This document shows, piece after piece, positions 50,043-58,661 of a stretch of DNA of 64,000 nt (position 1 is the stretch's first letter; each line of letters begins with the position of its first letter). This DNA is from Palsa-872 sp036844615. GTDB taxonomy: Bacteria > Chloroflexota > Dormibacteria > Dormibacterales > Dormibacteraceae. The stretch spans positions 24,376-88,375 of the forward strand of contig DAIUFK010000003.1 in assembly GCA_036844615.1 (NCBI GenBank), given 5' to 3'. A model generated the notes under the pieces. That model was not told the origin of the DNA and ran no database searches. It worked only from the letters and a program-made list of their open reading frames with translations. A program made the position numbers and the translations under genes.

Positions 50043-50246
50043 CTACGCCAGCTTGATTCGGTTTGCCCGCGGTCCCTTCTGGCTGGGCTCGATCTCGAAT
50101 TCCACCCGCTCGCCGCCGGCCAGCGAGTCGAAGTTCACGCTCGAATCGAGTCCTGTGCGGTGGAAGAAATACTCTCGACCGTCCTCTGCCGCGATGAATC
50201 CAAAACCGCGGTCGGAAACCAGCTTCTTGATCGTGCCTGTCGGCAT
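50043..50246 (-). CDS. Cold-shock-domain protein
   Basis: A 67-residue CspA-type protein. RNP1 is RGFGFIAA and RNP2 is EYFFHRTG, both in the usual order in a five-stranded OB fold; it binds single-stranded RNA/DNA. ATG 50246 has a good GAGGAG-type ribosome-binding site. The TAG stop is in the same frame as the downstream glycosylase, whose conserved N-terminus begins within a few codons of it, so a readthrough fusion is conceivable. Confidence 0.9.
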   Translation of the reverse strand: MPTGTIKKLVSDRGFGFIAAEDGREYFFHRTGLDSSVNFDSLAGGERVEFEIEPSQKGPRANRIKLA

Positions 50247-50389
50247 CTCCCTACTCCTCTTCTCGAAAGCAAATTCGTCGCGAGCGCACGGGTCCTTTCG
50301 AGAAGTATCGACGACCGCGGCGATCATCGCTCGAGATCGAGCGACCGATTTACCCTAGCAAAAGGGCGTCAGGAGTTTCATCCCACAAT

Positions 50390-51280
50390 TTAGATGGCCA
50401 GGAGGACCACTCCGACGAGGGTGGCGCCCGCTCCAAACAGCTTCAAAGGAGCACCTTTTCGCTCGCGCAACTTCCAGATTCCCCACACCGCCACCGCCAC
50501 CACCGCGGTTTCGCGTACCGGCGCCACCACCGAAAGCGGCGCGATGTTCAGGGCGGCGAGGACGAGCAGGTAACCGCCCCACATGAAGACGCCGATCAGC
50601 GCTGCCTGGCGCCATGTCGCGGACCCCGAATCCTCACGCGTTTCCACAACCACCTGGGTGGCATCCCGCCGCGCCGCCACCTTCGCGCCAACCCACATCG
50701 AGACCGCCAGGCCGGCGGCGAGAAGCGCGATCAGCAGCCAGCCATAGAGCCAGGGGGTCGAAAGCCTCACGCCGACGCGGTCGACCGCGCTGTACGCGGC
50801 GATCGAGACCCCTGTCAGCAGCGCCGGCATCGTGGCGCGACCGCTCGTTTGCGGCAGGGTCACTGCAAGGATGCCTAGCAGCAATAGCGCGATGCCGGCG
50901 AGCTGGCCCGGCGCCAGCCTCTCACCCAGAAGGCCAAGGCCCGCGACCACCGAAAGCAGCGGAGCCGAACCTCGCGCAATCGGATAGACAACGGAGAGCT
51001 CTCCTCGCCTGTATGCGGTGGAGAGCAGCCACAGATAGGTGAGCTCGAGCGCCGCCGACAGGGCGCATAGCGCGGCGGCGGCAGGGGTCAACACTGGCCT
51101 GCCTGTGAGCAGCCACGCGACAAACGCGATGGGCGTTGTCGCCGCCGCGGCGAATATGGTGGCGCGTCGAAAGGTGCGCATCGGGTCGCCGCTGACCTTG
51201 ACGAGCACGTTCCAGGTCCCGTGCAAAACCGCCGCGGCAAGCGCGAGCACGATGGCTATCGCTATCGGATCAGCGTGCAT
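50390..51280 (-). CDS. EamA-family (DMT) transporter
   Basis: A 296-residue inner-membrane protein with ten hydrophobic segments in two repeats, as in the drug/metabolite transporter family. VLALAAAVLHGTWNVLVKVS is the first EamA motif, and YPIARGSAPLLSVVAGLGLLGERLAPGQLAGI closes the first half. LNIAPLSVVAPVRETAVVAVAVWG matches the second half. The substrate is unknown; amino acids or metabolites are typical. ATG 51280 is supported by TACATT 7 bases upstream. Confidence 0.85.
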   Translation of the reverse strand: MHADPIAIAIVLALAAAVLHGTWNVLVKVSGDPMRTFRRATIFAAAATTPIAFVAWLLTGRPVLTPAAAALCALSAALELTYLWLLSTAYRRGELSVVYPIARGSAPLLSVVAGLGLLGERLAPGQLAGIALLLLGILAVTLPQTSGRATMPALLTGVSIAAYSAVDRVGVRLSTPWLYGWLLIALLAAGLAVSMWVGAKVAARRDATQVVVETREDSGSATWRQAALIGVFMWGGYLLVLAALNIAPLSVVAPVRETAVVAVAVWGIWKLRERKGAPLKLFGAGATLVGVVLLAI

Positions 51281-51287
51281 CCGCGGC

Positions 51288-51293
51288 AATGTA
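51288..51293 (-). promoter_or_regulatory. -10 hexamer for the EamA gene (TACATT)
   Basis: On the reverse strand TACATT ends 7 bases before ATG 51280, consistent with a leaderless transcript. Confidence 0.45.
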
Positions 51294-51332
51294 GCAAGCG
51301 GTGCGTGCGAGAATCCGCGAGGGGGCTGCAGA

Positions 51333-52910
51333 TTGACCGAAACCCATTCCGAACCGCTGACCGGATTGGACTCCTGGTTTCTTTACGCGGAGCGCCACGA
51401 GGCGCCGCTGCACATCGGCGCGACCTACATCTTTGAGGGTACGCCTCGCGTCAAGGGCGGCCGTGGAGCAATGGGACTCGCCAAGACCATCGAGGAAAGG
51501 CTTCACCTCGTGCCGCGCTATCGCCAGAAAGTGGTGTGGCTGCCGGGTAACCTCGGCAGTCCAGTGTGGGTCGACGATCCCGATTTCGACCTCGCCTACC
51601 ACGTCCGCAGAGCGGCGCTGCCGAGCCCTGGCGATGACGCCACCCTTCGCGATTACACGGCGCGTATCTTTGCGCGCCCCCTCGACCTCAACAAGCCGCT
51701 GTGGGAGATGACCGTGGTCGAAGGGTTGAGCGGCGGTCGCGTGGCGGTGGTGAACAAGGTCCACCACGCGATGGTCGACGGCATCTCCACCGTCGACCTC
51801 GCGACGCTGTTGCTCGACGCCGAACCCACGCCCGCCAAGTACCAGAAACCAAGGAGGTGGCAGCCGCGAGCGGCGCCGACGCAGGGCGACCTCGTCAGGC
51901 GCCTCGCCGCCGACCTGTCGCCGCTCGACGCCGTGAAGAAGCTTGCGAACATCAAGCCACAGGAGCTGGTGGAGACGATCATGCGCTCCCCTTGGTCCGG
52001 CGGCCTGCAGCTGGCGCTGGCCTGGCTGCGTCCGGGAAGCCCCCTGTTCTTCAACCAGCGCATCGGGCCTCACCGCCGCGTCCACGCGGTGAAGGTGCCA
52101 CTTCAGGATCTCAAGGACGTCAAGGCCGCGTTCGGCGGGACCGTGAACGACGTGGTGCTAGCGGTGATTGGCGAGGCGATGGCCCGCTGGCTCGATGAGC
52201 GCGGCGAGGCAGTCCCCCACGCCCTGCGCGTGTTCGCTCCTGTGAGCGTGCGCGACGACACGCACCGTTACAAGCTGGGCAACCTGGTCAGCGGGATGGT
52301 CGTGGAGATTCCTCTCGCTTCAATGACACCGAAAGAGAGATTGAATCTCGTCACCGCGGCGACGGGTGACCTCAAGCGATCGCGCCAGGCGGTGGCAGCG
52401 CACACGCTCAGCAACCTCGCCAACTTTGCGCCGGCGACGCTTCAGGCGTTGGCGGGTCGAGTCGTCACTGCGCAGCCGCAGTGGTCACAGCAGTCGGTGA
52501 TCAACATCGTCGCCACCAACATCCCCGGCCCGCAGTTTCCGTTCTACACCGGCGGCGCGGAGCTCCTCGATGTCTGGCCGCTCGTGGCCATCTACCACTC
52601 GCTCGGCCTCAACGTGGCGATCGTCTCGTACAACGGCAGCGTCCATTTCGGGCTGCTTGCCGACCGCGACCTGGTGCCCGACCTTGACGACTTCGGGCGT
52701 CACCTCGCACAGGCCGTCGTCGATTTCAGGCAGGCGACAGTCTCGACCAAGCGAAGCCGATCAACCAGTCGTGCGTCGAGGCCGCGCAAGAAGACGGCCG
52801 AGAAGGCGGTACACCTCGGGGTTGACGACAAGACCGTTGTGGCTGCCCCAAACGGAGATGGCCGGAATGTCGGGGCGAAGGCAGCTGCGAAAGTTCACCA
52901 CGTCGTCTGA
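51333..52910 (+). CDS. WS/DGAT-type wax ester synthase/diacylglycerol acyltransferase
   Basis: A 525-residue acyltransferase that esterifies fatty alcohols or diacylglycerol with acyl-CoA to make storage wax esters or triacylglycerol. The catalytic HHXXXDG motif is VNKVHHAMVDGIS at about residue 145. PLWEMTVVEGL, GTVNDVVLAVIG and NIPGPQFPFYTGGAEL are also typical. The frame is open to 51039, but homology begins at TTG 51333 (LTGLDSWFLYAE). The last 150 bases run antisense through a convergent lipase gene. That tail (basic, Ser/Thr/Ala-rich) is not part of the conserved domain. Confidence 0.9.
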   Translation: MTETHSEPLTGLDSWFLYAERHEAPLHIGATYIFEGTPRVKGGRGAMGLAKTIEERLHLVPRYRQKVVWLPGNLGSPVWVDDPDFDLAYHVRRAALPSPGDDATLRDYTARIFARPLDLNKPLWEMTVVEGLSGGRVAVVNKVHHAMVDGISTVDLATLLLDAEPTPAKYQKPRRWQPRAAPTQGDLVRRLAADLSPLDAVKKLANIKPQELVETIMRSPWSGGLQLALAWLRPGSPLFFNQRIGPHRRVHAVKVPLQDLKDVKAAFGGTVNDVVLAVIGEAMARWLDERGEAVPHALRVFAPVSVRDDTHRYKLGNLVSGMVVEIPLASMTPKERLNLVTAATGDLKRSRQAVAAHTLSNLANFAPATLQALAGRVVTAQPQWSQQSVINIVATNIPGPQFPFYTGGAELLDVWPLVAIYHSLGLNVAIVSYNGSVHFGLLADRDLVPDLDDFGRHLAQAVVDFRQATVSTKRSRSTSRASRPRKKTAEKAVHLGVDDKTVVAAPNGDGRNVGAKAAAKVHHVV

Positions 52911-53453
52911 CTTCGTGTAGATCGACGTCGTCGGAACTGCCGGCGGGAGAGCGAGGTCGTGGGCAAAGCGGCCCTCGGCTCGAAGACGCCGGCCAAAGGT
53001 GATCTCGTTGGCTGTCATGACCACCCCGACGGCGGCTCGCGTGACTATCGCGAGGTCTGCGATATCAGCAAGCGGAGATCCCAGGGCGATGACCTGCTCG
53101 ACGCTCTTGGGACGCCTCTGCGCAAGGACCTTTGCCAGCAGGCCGCCTCGGCTGTGCCCGATCAACGTCACCGGTGCACCGTCCTCCTTCTGGATCTCCG
53201 CCATCCGGTGGCGCAGGCCGGCGAGCATGTGCTCAGAGTGCATGACATTGAGGTTGATGCCGGAGAGGTGCGAGCTGTAACCCATCCGCTGCAGCCAGCC
53301 GTGAAGAATGCGCATCGACCAATCGCCTGAGAGAAAGCCCGGAACGAGCAGGACCGCGCGGCCGTCTCCGCGCGGCACGCCACGGCCGCGGAACACAGGG
53401 TCCCTCCAGAGCGCGTTGAGCTCCCGAAGGGCAAACGGATTCCAGAGCCTCAT
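52761..53453 (-). CDS. Alpha/beta-hydrolase (lipase-like), paralogue 1
   Basis: A 230-residue hydrolase. RDPVFRGRGVPRGDGRAVLL is followed by VPGFLSGDWSMRI. The nucleophile elbow is GHSRGGLLAKVL, and DDVVNFRSCLRPD and WGSHNGLVVNPEVYR supply acid and His. It is clearly related over its length to the gene at 57861-58655. Since both copies share the C-terminal end, that end is real, even though it overlaps the WS/DGAT gene by 150 bases. Its neighbourhood suggests action on acylglycerols or wax esters, but no substrate is known. ATG 53453 is used. Confidence 0.8.
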   Translation of the reverse strand: MRLWNPFALRELNALWRDPVFRGRGVPRGDGRAVLLVPGFLSGDWSMRILHGWLQRMGYSSHLSGINLNVMHSEHMLAGLRHRMAEIQKEDGAPVTLIGHSRGGLLAKVLAQRRPKSVEQVIALGSPLADIADLAIVTRAAVGVVMTANEITFGRRLRAEGRFAHDLALPPAVPTTSIYTKSDDVVNFRSCLRPDIPAISVWGSHNGLVVNPEVYRLLGRLLARPRRTTG

Positions 53454-53471
53454 AGGCTGGGATGGTAGGTT

Positions 53472-54296
53472 GTGGGCGGAGTGGAGCGAACGGTCCTTAC
53501 CACCGGCGCCGGCACCGGGATAGGGCTGGCGACGGTCATTGAGCTGGCGCGGCGGGGCTTCGACTCGGTGGGTGGAGTGCGCTCGCAGGCGAAGGCGCGA
53601 GCCGTAAAGCAGGCCGCTCGAGCCGCAGGGGTGAAGGTGCGGACCGTGCTCCTCGATGTAACTGACGCCAGTGACTGCAAGCGCGTCATCTCCGGCCTTA
53701 AGCCTTACGGGCTCGTCAACAATGCTGGCGTTTCGGCCAGCGGCGCGATCGAGGACGTCGGCGACGAGGACGCCCGCGTGGCGTTCGAGACGATGGTCCT
53801 CGGCCCTATGCGGTTGGCGAGGCTTGCCATCCCCTTCATGCGCGGCTACGGCGGTGGTCGCATCGTCAACATCTCCTCGATCTACGGATTGATGACCACG
53901 CCGCTCACAGGGTGGTATCAGGCCAGCAAGCACGCGCTCGAAGCGCTCTCCGATGCGCTCCGTGTGGAGATCGCTGCGGACCAGATCGCAGTGGTGCTCA
54001 TCGAACCTGGCGCGTTCAGGTCGAACATCTGGGAAAGCGCCGGCAATGATGTCCAGAGGCGCCTGGACTCGGAATACTTCGCGGCCTACCGGCGTCTCGA
54101 GGAAGGGATCAGGGTGAGCCAGCGCCTGATGGGCGACCCGATCGAGGTGGGCAGGTTGATCGCAAGCGTGATGACAGCGAAGAAGCCGAAGTCGCGCTAT
54201 CTGATCGGCTACGACGCGCGTGCTATCGACATCTACTCAAAGCTTCTGCCCACCGAGGTGCGCGACCGCCTGGCAAGGATGACTCTGGGCCTGTAA
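53472..54296 (+). CDS. Short-chain dehydrogenase/reductase
   Basis: A 274-residue classical SDR. The NAD(P)-binding motif is TGAGTGIGLATVIEL, then NNAGVSASG, Ser in NISSIYG and the catalytic YQASK. GVRSQAKAR after beta-2 suggests NADP preference. The C-terminal part is long (SRYLIGYDARAIDIYSKLLP), as in SDRs acting on lipid or steroid-like substrates. GTG 53472 is used; GTG 53481 is possible. It diverges from the lipase by 18 bases and may work in the same lipid pathway. Confidence 0.85.
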   Translation: MGGVERTVLTTGAGTGIGLATVIELARRGFDSVGGVRSQAKARAVKQAARAAGVKVRTVLLDVTDASDCKRVISGLKPYGLVNNAGVSASGAIEDVGDEDARVAFETMVLGPMRLARLAIPFMRGYGGGRIVNISSIYGLMTTPLTGWYQASKHALEALSDALRVEIAADQIAVVLIEPGAFRSNIWESAGNDVQRRLDSEYFAAYRRLEEGIRVSQRLMGDPIEVGRLIASVMTAKKPKSRYLIGYDARAIDIYSKLLPTEVRDRLARMTLGL

Positions 54297-54338
54297 AGGT
54301 CGGTGGTGCCGCGTACCGCGGTGCCCCACACTGGGTTC

Positions 54339-56336
54339 ATGACTCCAGCCCAGGTGCTTCGTGATGTGTTCCGGCTTGAATCGTTCAGGCCCGGGCAGGC
54401 CGAGGTGGTGGACGCGCAGATGCAGGGACGCGACGTGCTCGCTGTCGCGCCCACCGGCTCGGGCAAAAGCCTCAGCTACTGGGTGCCGGCGATCCTCGGC
54501 GACGGGCTGACTGTCGTCGTTTCGCCCCTCATCGCCTTGATGAAGGACCAGGTGGATCGCCTCGTTGCGCACGGCGTGCGAGCTGCGTTCATCAACTCGA
54601 CTCTCAACTCCACTGAGCAGCGCGAGCGGATGGAGGCTGCATTGCGTGGCGAATATCAGCTGCTCTATGTCGCGCCCGAGCGATTCAGCCGCCCTGGGTT
54701 CATGAGCCGGTTGGCCGCACTCGGAGTCAGCCGCTTCATCGTCGACGAGGCCCACTGCATCTCCACCTGGGGCCACGATTTCCGGCCTGACTACAGGCTC
54801 ATCGGCGGCGCGCTCGAAACGTGCGGCAGGCCCCCGATCGGTGCTTTCACCGCGACCGCCACTCCTGAGGTCCGCAGGGACATCGCCTCCAACCTCGGGC
54901 TCCGCAACCCGCTGGTGGTGGTCACCGGTTTCAACCGGCCCAACCTCCGCCTGGAGACACACAGCGTGCGGGGCGCGAAGGAACGGCTCGAGCAGCTGCA
55001 CCGCAGGCTCGATCCTGGCGACGGCCGCGCGCTCGTCTACGTCGGCACTGTCAAGGCAGCGGAGAGCACCGCCGCCGTCATCAGCCGCTGGGGCTTTCCC
55101 GCCGCTCCCTACCATGGCCGTCTGCCCGACGCGAACCGCCGCCGGATCCAGGATGGCTTCGCAGGCAGAGACCTGCGAGTCGTCGTCGCCACCAGCGCCT
55201 TCGGGATGGGGGTCGACTTCCCCGATATCCGACAGGTGATTCACGTGGGCTTTCCGGGAAGCGTGGAGGCCTACTACCAGGAGGCCGGGCGCGCGGGCCG
55301 CGACGGCAAACCCGCGCTCTGCCTCCTCATCCACTCGAGCCAAGATCGCGATCTGCAGGTGTACTTCATCGAAACGGCATTCCCGGGGCTGCGAGAGGTC
55401 GTCAGCGTGCATGCCGCGTACTTGCGGCTCGGCGTCTGGAACGCCGACCCCGAAGAGTTGAAGCCGTTGATGCCGGACCCTGCGTGGAGGTCGCTCGATG
55501 CATCGAAGCGGTTGCTGTTGAAGGCAGGCGCTCTCCGCAACGACGGAAGCGTCGGGCCTTTCGACGCATCTGCTCTCGACTTCAAAGACCTCGCCGCCCA
55601 CAAGCAGCACGCATACACAAAGCTCGCGCAGATGATTCAGTACGCCGAGCTCCGCACCTGCAGGCACGCGTTCGTCACCGACTATTTCGGCGAGACGACG
55701 GCGGAGCGTTCATGTCGCTCTTGCGACAACTGCGAGCGCGGCCCTGCCGTCGAGATGGCCGGCGTCGAGATCGATCCCTCGGTGACCCGGGCGGCCATCG
55801 CAGGCGCAGCGCGTTTCGCGGGACGGATCGGAATCGTGAACCTCGCATCCATCCTTGCGGGCAAGGACAATCGCTTCAGTCGCGATCAGCCCTGGGTGCG
55901 CCAGGTGCCCGCATACGGATCTCTGTCAAGCCTGGGTGAGACCAGGGTCCGCCGGCTTCTCGGTGAGCTGGTGGCGGTGGGCTGCCTTTCGCAGAGCCTG
56001 GGGCAGTACCCGACGGTGGAGCTCACCGATCGCGGCAGAGCGGTGCTCGGCGGCACGGAGTCGGTTGCCGTCGCCATCGCCGCCGACCCGCAACCGGCGG
56101 TCGGGCCGCCTGCCGATCCCGCTCTCTTCCAGCGCCTTCGGGAGTGGCGGTCGGAGGTCGCCCGGCGCCAGGGCGTGCCCGCTTACGTCGTGTTCCACGA
56201 CAAGACCCTGACCGAGCTCGCCGCCAGGCGCCCATCGGACCTGGTCGAGCTGGAGGCGTTGCCGGGCATCGGGCGGTCCAAGCTGGATCGATACGGCAGG
56301 GAGCTCCTGGAGATCATCGCCCTCCCTATTCATTAG
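54339..56336 (+). CDS. recQ: RecQ-family ATP-dependent DNA helicase
   Basis: A 665-residue superfamily-2 helicase that unwinds recombination intermediates. Motif 0 is FRPGQAEVV, motif I APTGSGKSLSYWVPA, motif II VDEAHCISTWGHDFRPDYR, the aromatic-rich loop is included there, and motif VI is YYQEAGRAGRDG. The RQC zinc cluster has Cys in AELRTCRHAFVTDYFGE and CRSCDNCERG. A C-terminal HRDC domain is present (LREWRSEVARRQGVPAYVVF). The ATG at 54339 is used because homology begins with it; GTG 54303 is possible. It follows the SDR gene by about 40 bases. Confidence 0.95.
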   Translation: MTPAQVLRDVFRLESFRPGQAEVVDAQMQGRDVLAVAPTGSGKSLSYWVPAILGDGLTVVVSPLIALMKDQVDRLVAHGVRAAFINSTLNSTEQRERMEAALRGEYQLLYVAPERFSRPGFMSRLAALGVSRFIVDEAHCISTWGHDFRPDYRLIGGALETCGRPPIGAFTATATPEVRRDIASNLGLRNPLVVVTGFNRPNLRLETHSVRGAKERLEQLHRRLDPGDGRALVYVGTVKAAESTAAVISRWGFPAAPYHGRLPDANRRRIQDGFAGRDLRVVVATSAFGMGVDFPDIRQVIHVGFPGSVEAYYQEAGRAGRDGKPALCLLIHSSQDRDLQVYFIETAFPGLREVVSVHAAYLRLGVWNADPEELKPLMPDPAWRSLDASKRLLLKAGALRNDGSVGPFDASALDFKDLAAHKQHAYTKLAQMIQYAELRTCRHAFVTDYFGETTAERSCRSCDNCERGPAVEMAGVEIDPSVTRAAIAGAARFAGRIGIVNLASILAGKDNRFSRDQPWVRQVPAYGSLSSLGETRVRRLLGELVAVGCLSQSLGQYPTVELTDRGRAVLGGTESVAVAIAADPQPAVGPPADPALFQRLREWRSEVARRQGVPAYVVFHDKTLTELAARRPSDLVELEALPGIGRSKLDRYGRELLEIIALPIH

Positions 56337-56355
56337 ACAGACAGTCTGTTAATTT
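56337..56355 (+). promoter_or_regulatory. TetR operator and adjacent -10 hexamer
   Basis: A perfect palindrome ACAGAC-A-GTCTGT (56337-56349) is followed at once by TAATTT (56350-56355), which ends 8 bases before the ATG at 56364. The operator thus occupies the promoter spacer, the classical arrangement for autorepression by a TetR protein. Confidence 0.7.
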
Positions 56356-56363
56356 AATTGACC

Positions 56364-56930
56364 ATGTCGCCTCGGAGCTACCGATTGGGCAGGCGCGAAG
56401 AGGCGGTCGCGCGCACCAGGACCGCCATCCTGGCGGCGGCTCGAACTGTGCTTGCGTCGGGCGACCCAGCTTTGTTCAGCGCCGGCGCGGTGGCCCGGCG
56501 CGCCGGCGTGGCGCGGATCACTGTCTACAACCAGTTCGGCTCGAAGGGCGGCCTGTTGCGCGAGCTGGCAGAGGGAGTTCGCGCGAGCGGCGCGACACCG
56601 CAGGCTGAGGTGGCCGAACCGCGCGATTCGCTGCAACGGCGGATCGTTGCGTCGTGCACCGCTTGGGCTGACGACCCAGCCCTGGTCAGGCGCCTTCCCG
56701 CGGAGGCGGCAGCCCACCTCGAGGCTCCAGGCGAGGATCGTGCGCTTGCGGAGCGTCTTGCGGCAGCCGGACAGCTCCGTCCAGGCTGCTCGATCAAAGA
56801 GGCCGGGGACGTGATCGGAACCCTCACCTCTTTCCCAGTCTTCGATCGCCTTCACAAGGACGGCAGGCGTACCTCGGCCGCAGTCGCGGAAATCCTGCTT
56901 CGCCTCGCCGCCGCCATCCTGAGGGCGTAG
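56364..56930 (+). CDS. TetR-family transcriptional regulator
   Basis: A 188-residue repressor-type protein. The N-terminal HTH is ARTRTAILAAARTVLASGDP then AGAVARRAGVARITVYNQFG and SKGGLLRELAEG, typical of TetR. The C-terminal ligand domain is not informative. ATG 56364 is preferred over TTG 56358 because of the -10 spacing. A palindromic operator lies in its promoter, so it probably represses itself and the two hydrolase genes that follow closely. Confidence 0.9.
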   Translation: MSPRSYRLGRREEAVARTRTAILAAARTVLASGDPALFSAGAVARRAGVARITVYNQFGSKGGLLRELAEGVRASGATPQAEVAEPRDSLQRRIVASCTAWADDPALVRRLPAEAAAHLEAPGEDRALAERLAAAGQLRPGCSIKEAGDVIGTLTSFPVFDRLHKDGRRTSAAVAEILLRLAAAILRA

Positions 56931-56931
56931 A

Positions 56932-57837
56932 GTGCATGACGCAGTGCGCCATAAAACCGTGGACCTGGATGGGCCTGTCCACTACCTCGACTTCGGTGGG
57001 GACGGCGAACCCATGGTGATGGTTCATGGACTCGGCGGCAACGCGATGAACTGGATGTCGGTAGGGCCGGAGCTCGCAAACAAGCACCGCGTCCTCGCCC
57101 TTGATCTGGCCGGCTTCGGGCGCACCCCGCTTTTCAACCGCTCGACCACCCTCGGCGCCAATGCCGAGCTCGTGCACAGCTTCATCGAGCAGGTGGTCGG
57201 CGAGCCGGCGATCCTGATGGGCAACTCCATGGGCGGCCACATCGCGATCCTCGAGGCCGCCGACCATCCGCGTTGGGTCGACGCGCTGATCCTCGTCGAC
57301 CCCGCGATCCCCGGCGCGCACGTGCGCCGGCCAGACCCGACGATGCTCGGCGTCATGGCCGCTCTCACGTTGCCGGGCCTTGCCGACTTTGTCATCGATC
57401 GACGGGCCCGCGTGCTCGGCCCCGAGCGTCTCGTGCGGGAGACCATCGCCCTGGTTGCCGCCGACCCCTCACGCATCGACACCGCAGTTATCGACGCGCA
57501 CGTGCAGCTCATGCGCGAGCGCGGCAATCTAGGCCGGCAAGCCAGCCGAGCCTTCCTGCAGGCAGTCCGTTCGCTGGGGCTCAGGATGGCCGACCCGCGT
57601 TTTTGGACCCGGCTGAAGAAGGTCGAGGCCCCTGGGCTGGTCATTCACGGCGAGCTCGACCGCCTGATCCCGGTCTCCGCCGTGCGTGATCTTGTCCGCC
57701 GGAAGCCCGATTGGACGCTCGAGGTCATCAAAGGGGTTGGCCACGTCCCGATGATGGAATGCCCCGATCTGTTCTTGAAGCTTGTCAATCAGTGGCTGAC
57801 GTATAGAATCGCACCCGAGCACGCTACGGTTTCTTAA
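56932..57837 (+). CDS. Alpha/beta-hydrolase in the TetR operon
   Basis: A 301-residue hydrolase. HGLGGNAMNW forms the oxyanion region, the nucleophile elbow is GNSMGGHIAIL, the acid is Asp in HGELDRLIPV and the His is in GVGHVPMMECPD. It resembles C-C hydrolases and epoxide-hydrolase-like enzymes. GTG 56932 lies 1 base after the regulator's stop, so it is likely under TetR control. The substrate may also be the inducer, but that is inference. Confidence 0.85.
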   Translation: MHDAVRHKTVDLDGPVHYLDFGGDGEPMVMVHGLGGNAMNWMSVGPELANKHRVLALDLAGFGRTPLFNRSTTLGANAELVHSFIEQVVGEPAILMGNSMGGHIAILEAADHPRWVDALILVDPAIPGAHVRRPDPTMLGVMAALTLPGLADFVIDRRARVLGPERLVRETIALVAADPSRIDTAVIDAHVQLMRERGNLGRQASRAFLQAVRSLGLRMADPRFWTRLKKVEAPGLVIHGELDRLIPVSAVRDLVRRKPDWTLEVIKGVGHVPMMECPDLFLKLVNQWLTYRIAPEHATVS

Positions 57838-57860
57838 CGGAGAAGCACTCAGAACTTCAC

Positions 57861-58655
57861 TTGGCAACGGTCCCACAAACCCCTGATAAGCGGAGCCGGC
57901 TGGAGGAGATCGCCGCATCGATCCTTCCAGATCTTCGCCATCTCGGACGCTGGGACCCGATTCCGCCGATGTGGCTCGAAGGCCGCGTCTACATCGAGTA
58001 TCTCCGCCTGATGCGAGACCCGGTGTTCAGAGGCGTCGAGGTACCCCCCGGACTCGGAAGACCTGTGCTGCTCATCCCAGGGTTCCTCGCCGGTGATTGG
58101 ACGTTGCGTACCCCGTTTCAATGGCTGCGGCGCGTCGGCTACAACCCGCAGATGGGCGGCGTCGCCTTCAACGTGATGTATTCGGAGGTCATGCTTCGCC
58201 CTCTCATCAACTCGCTTCAGCACCTGAAGCGCCGGACCGGTGCGCGCGTGGCGCTGGTCGGGCACAGCCGTGGTGGGGTCCTGGCCAAGGTGCTTTCCCA
58301 CCGAAAGCCTGACCTCGTCGAGCAGGTCATCACCCTCGGATCGCCACTGGGTGCTCCATTCGACGTCCATCCCCTGACCATGGCGGGCGTCCGAGCAGCG
58401 CACATGTTCAACGTGTTCAAGTACGGTCACCCAGCCTCGGTCGAGAGGCGCTTCTTGCGCGACCTGGCCGCACCGCCGCGAGTGCCGACCACATCGCTCT
58501 ACTCTCGCACCGACGGCGTGGTCAACTGGAGGGCCTGCCTGCGCCCTGACGTGAACGCGATCGAGGTCAACGGCAGCCATGTCGGCCTTGCCCTCAACCC
58601 GGAGGTCTACAGGATCCTGGCCTACCTCCTCCCCGCCCCCTGGCGCACGACCTAG
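57861..58655 (+). CDS. Alpha/beta-hydrolase (lipase-like), paralogue 2
   Basis: A 264-residue hydrolase related along its whole length to the gene at 52761-53453. RDPVFRGVEVPPGLGRPVLL then IPGFLAGDW, nucleophile GHSRGGVLAKVL, DGVVNWRACLRPD, and GSHVGLALNPEVYR for the His. It has an N-terminal extension of about 35 residues compared with paralogue 1. The start is TTG 57861, 23 bases after the previous hydrolase, so it is probably in the TetR operon. It ends just upstream of the TPP riboswitch. Confidence 0.8.
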   Translation: MATVPQTPDKRSRLEEIAASILPDLRHLGRWDPIPPMWLEGRVYIEYLRLMRDPVFRGVEVPPGLGRPVLLIPGFLAGDWTLRTPFQWLRRVGYNPQMGGVAFNVMYSEVMLRPLINSLQHLKRRTGARVALVGHSRGGVLAKVLSHRKPDLVEQVITLGSPLGAPFDVHPLTMAGVRAAHMFNVFKYGHPASVERRFLRDLAAPPRVPTTSLYSRTDGVVNWRACLRPDVNAIEVNGSHVGLALNPEVYRILAYLLPAPWRTT

Positions 58656-58661
58656 GAGCGT

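Noticed and set aside
51039..51332. N-terminal extension of the WS/DGAT gene
   Set aside because: The extra 98 codons overlap the divergent EamA gene and do not resemble the acyltransferase family.
54237..55667. 476-codon reverse frame inside recQ
   Set aside because: All helicase motifs are on the forward strand; the reverse translation is not protein-like.
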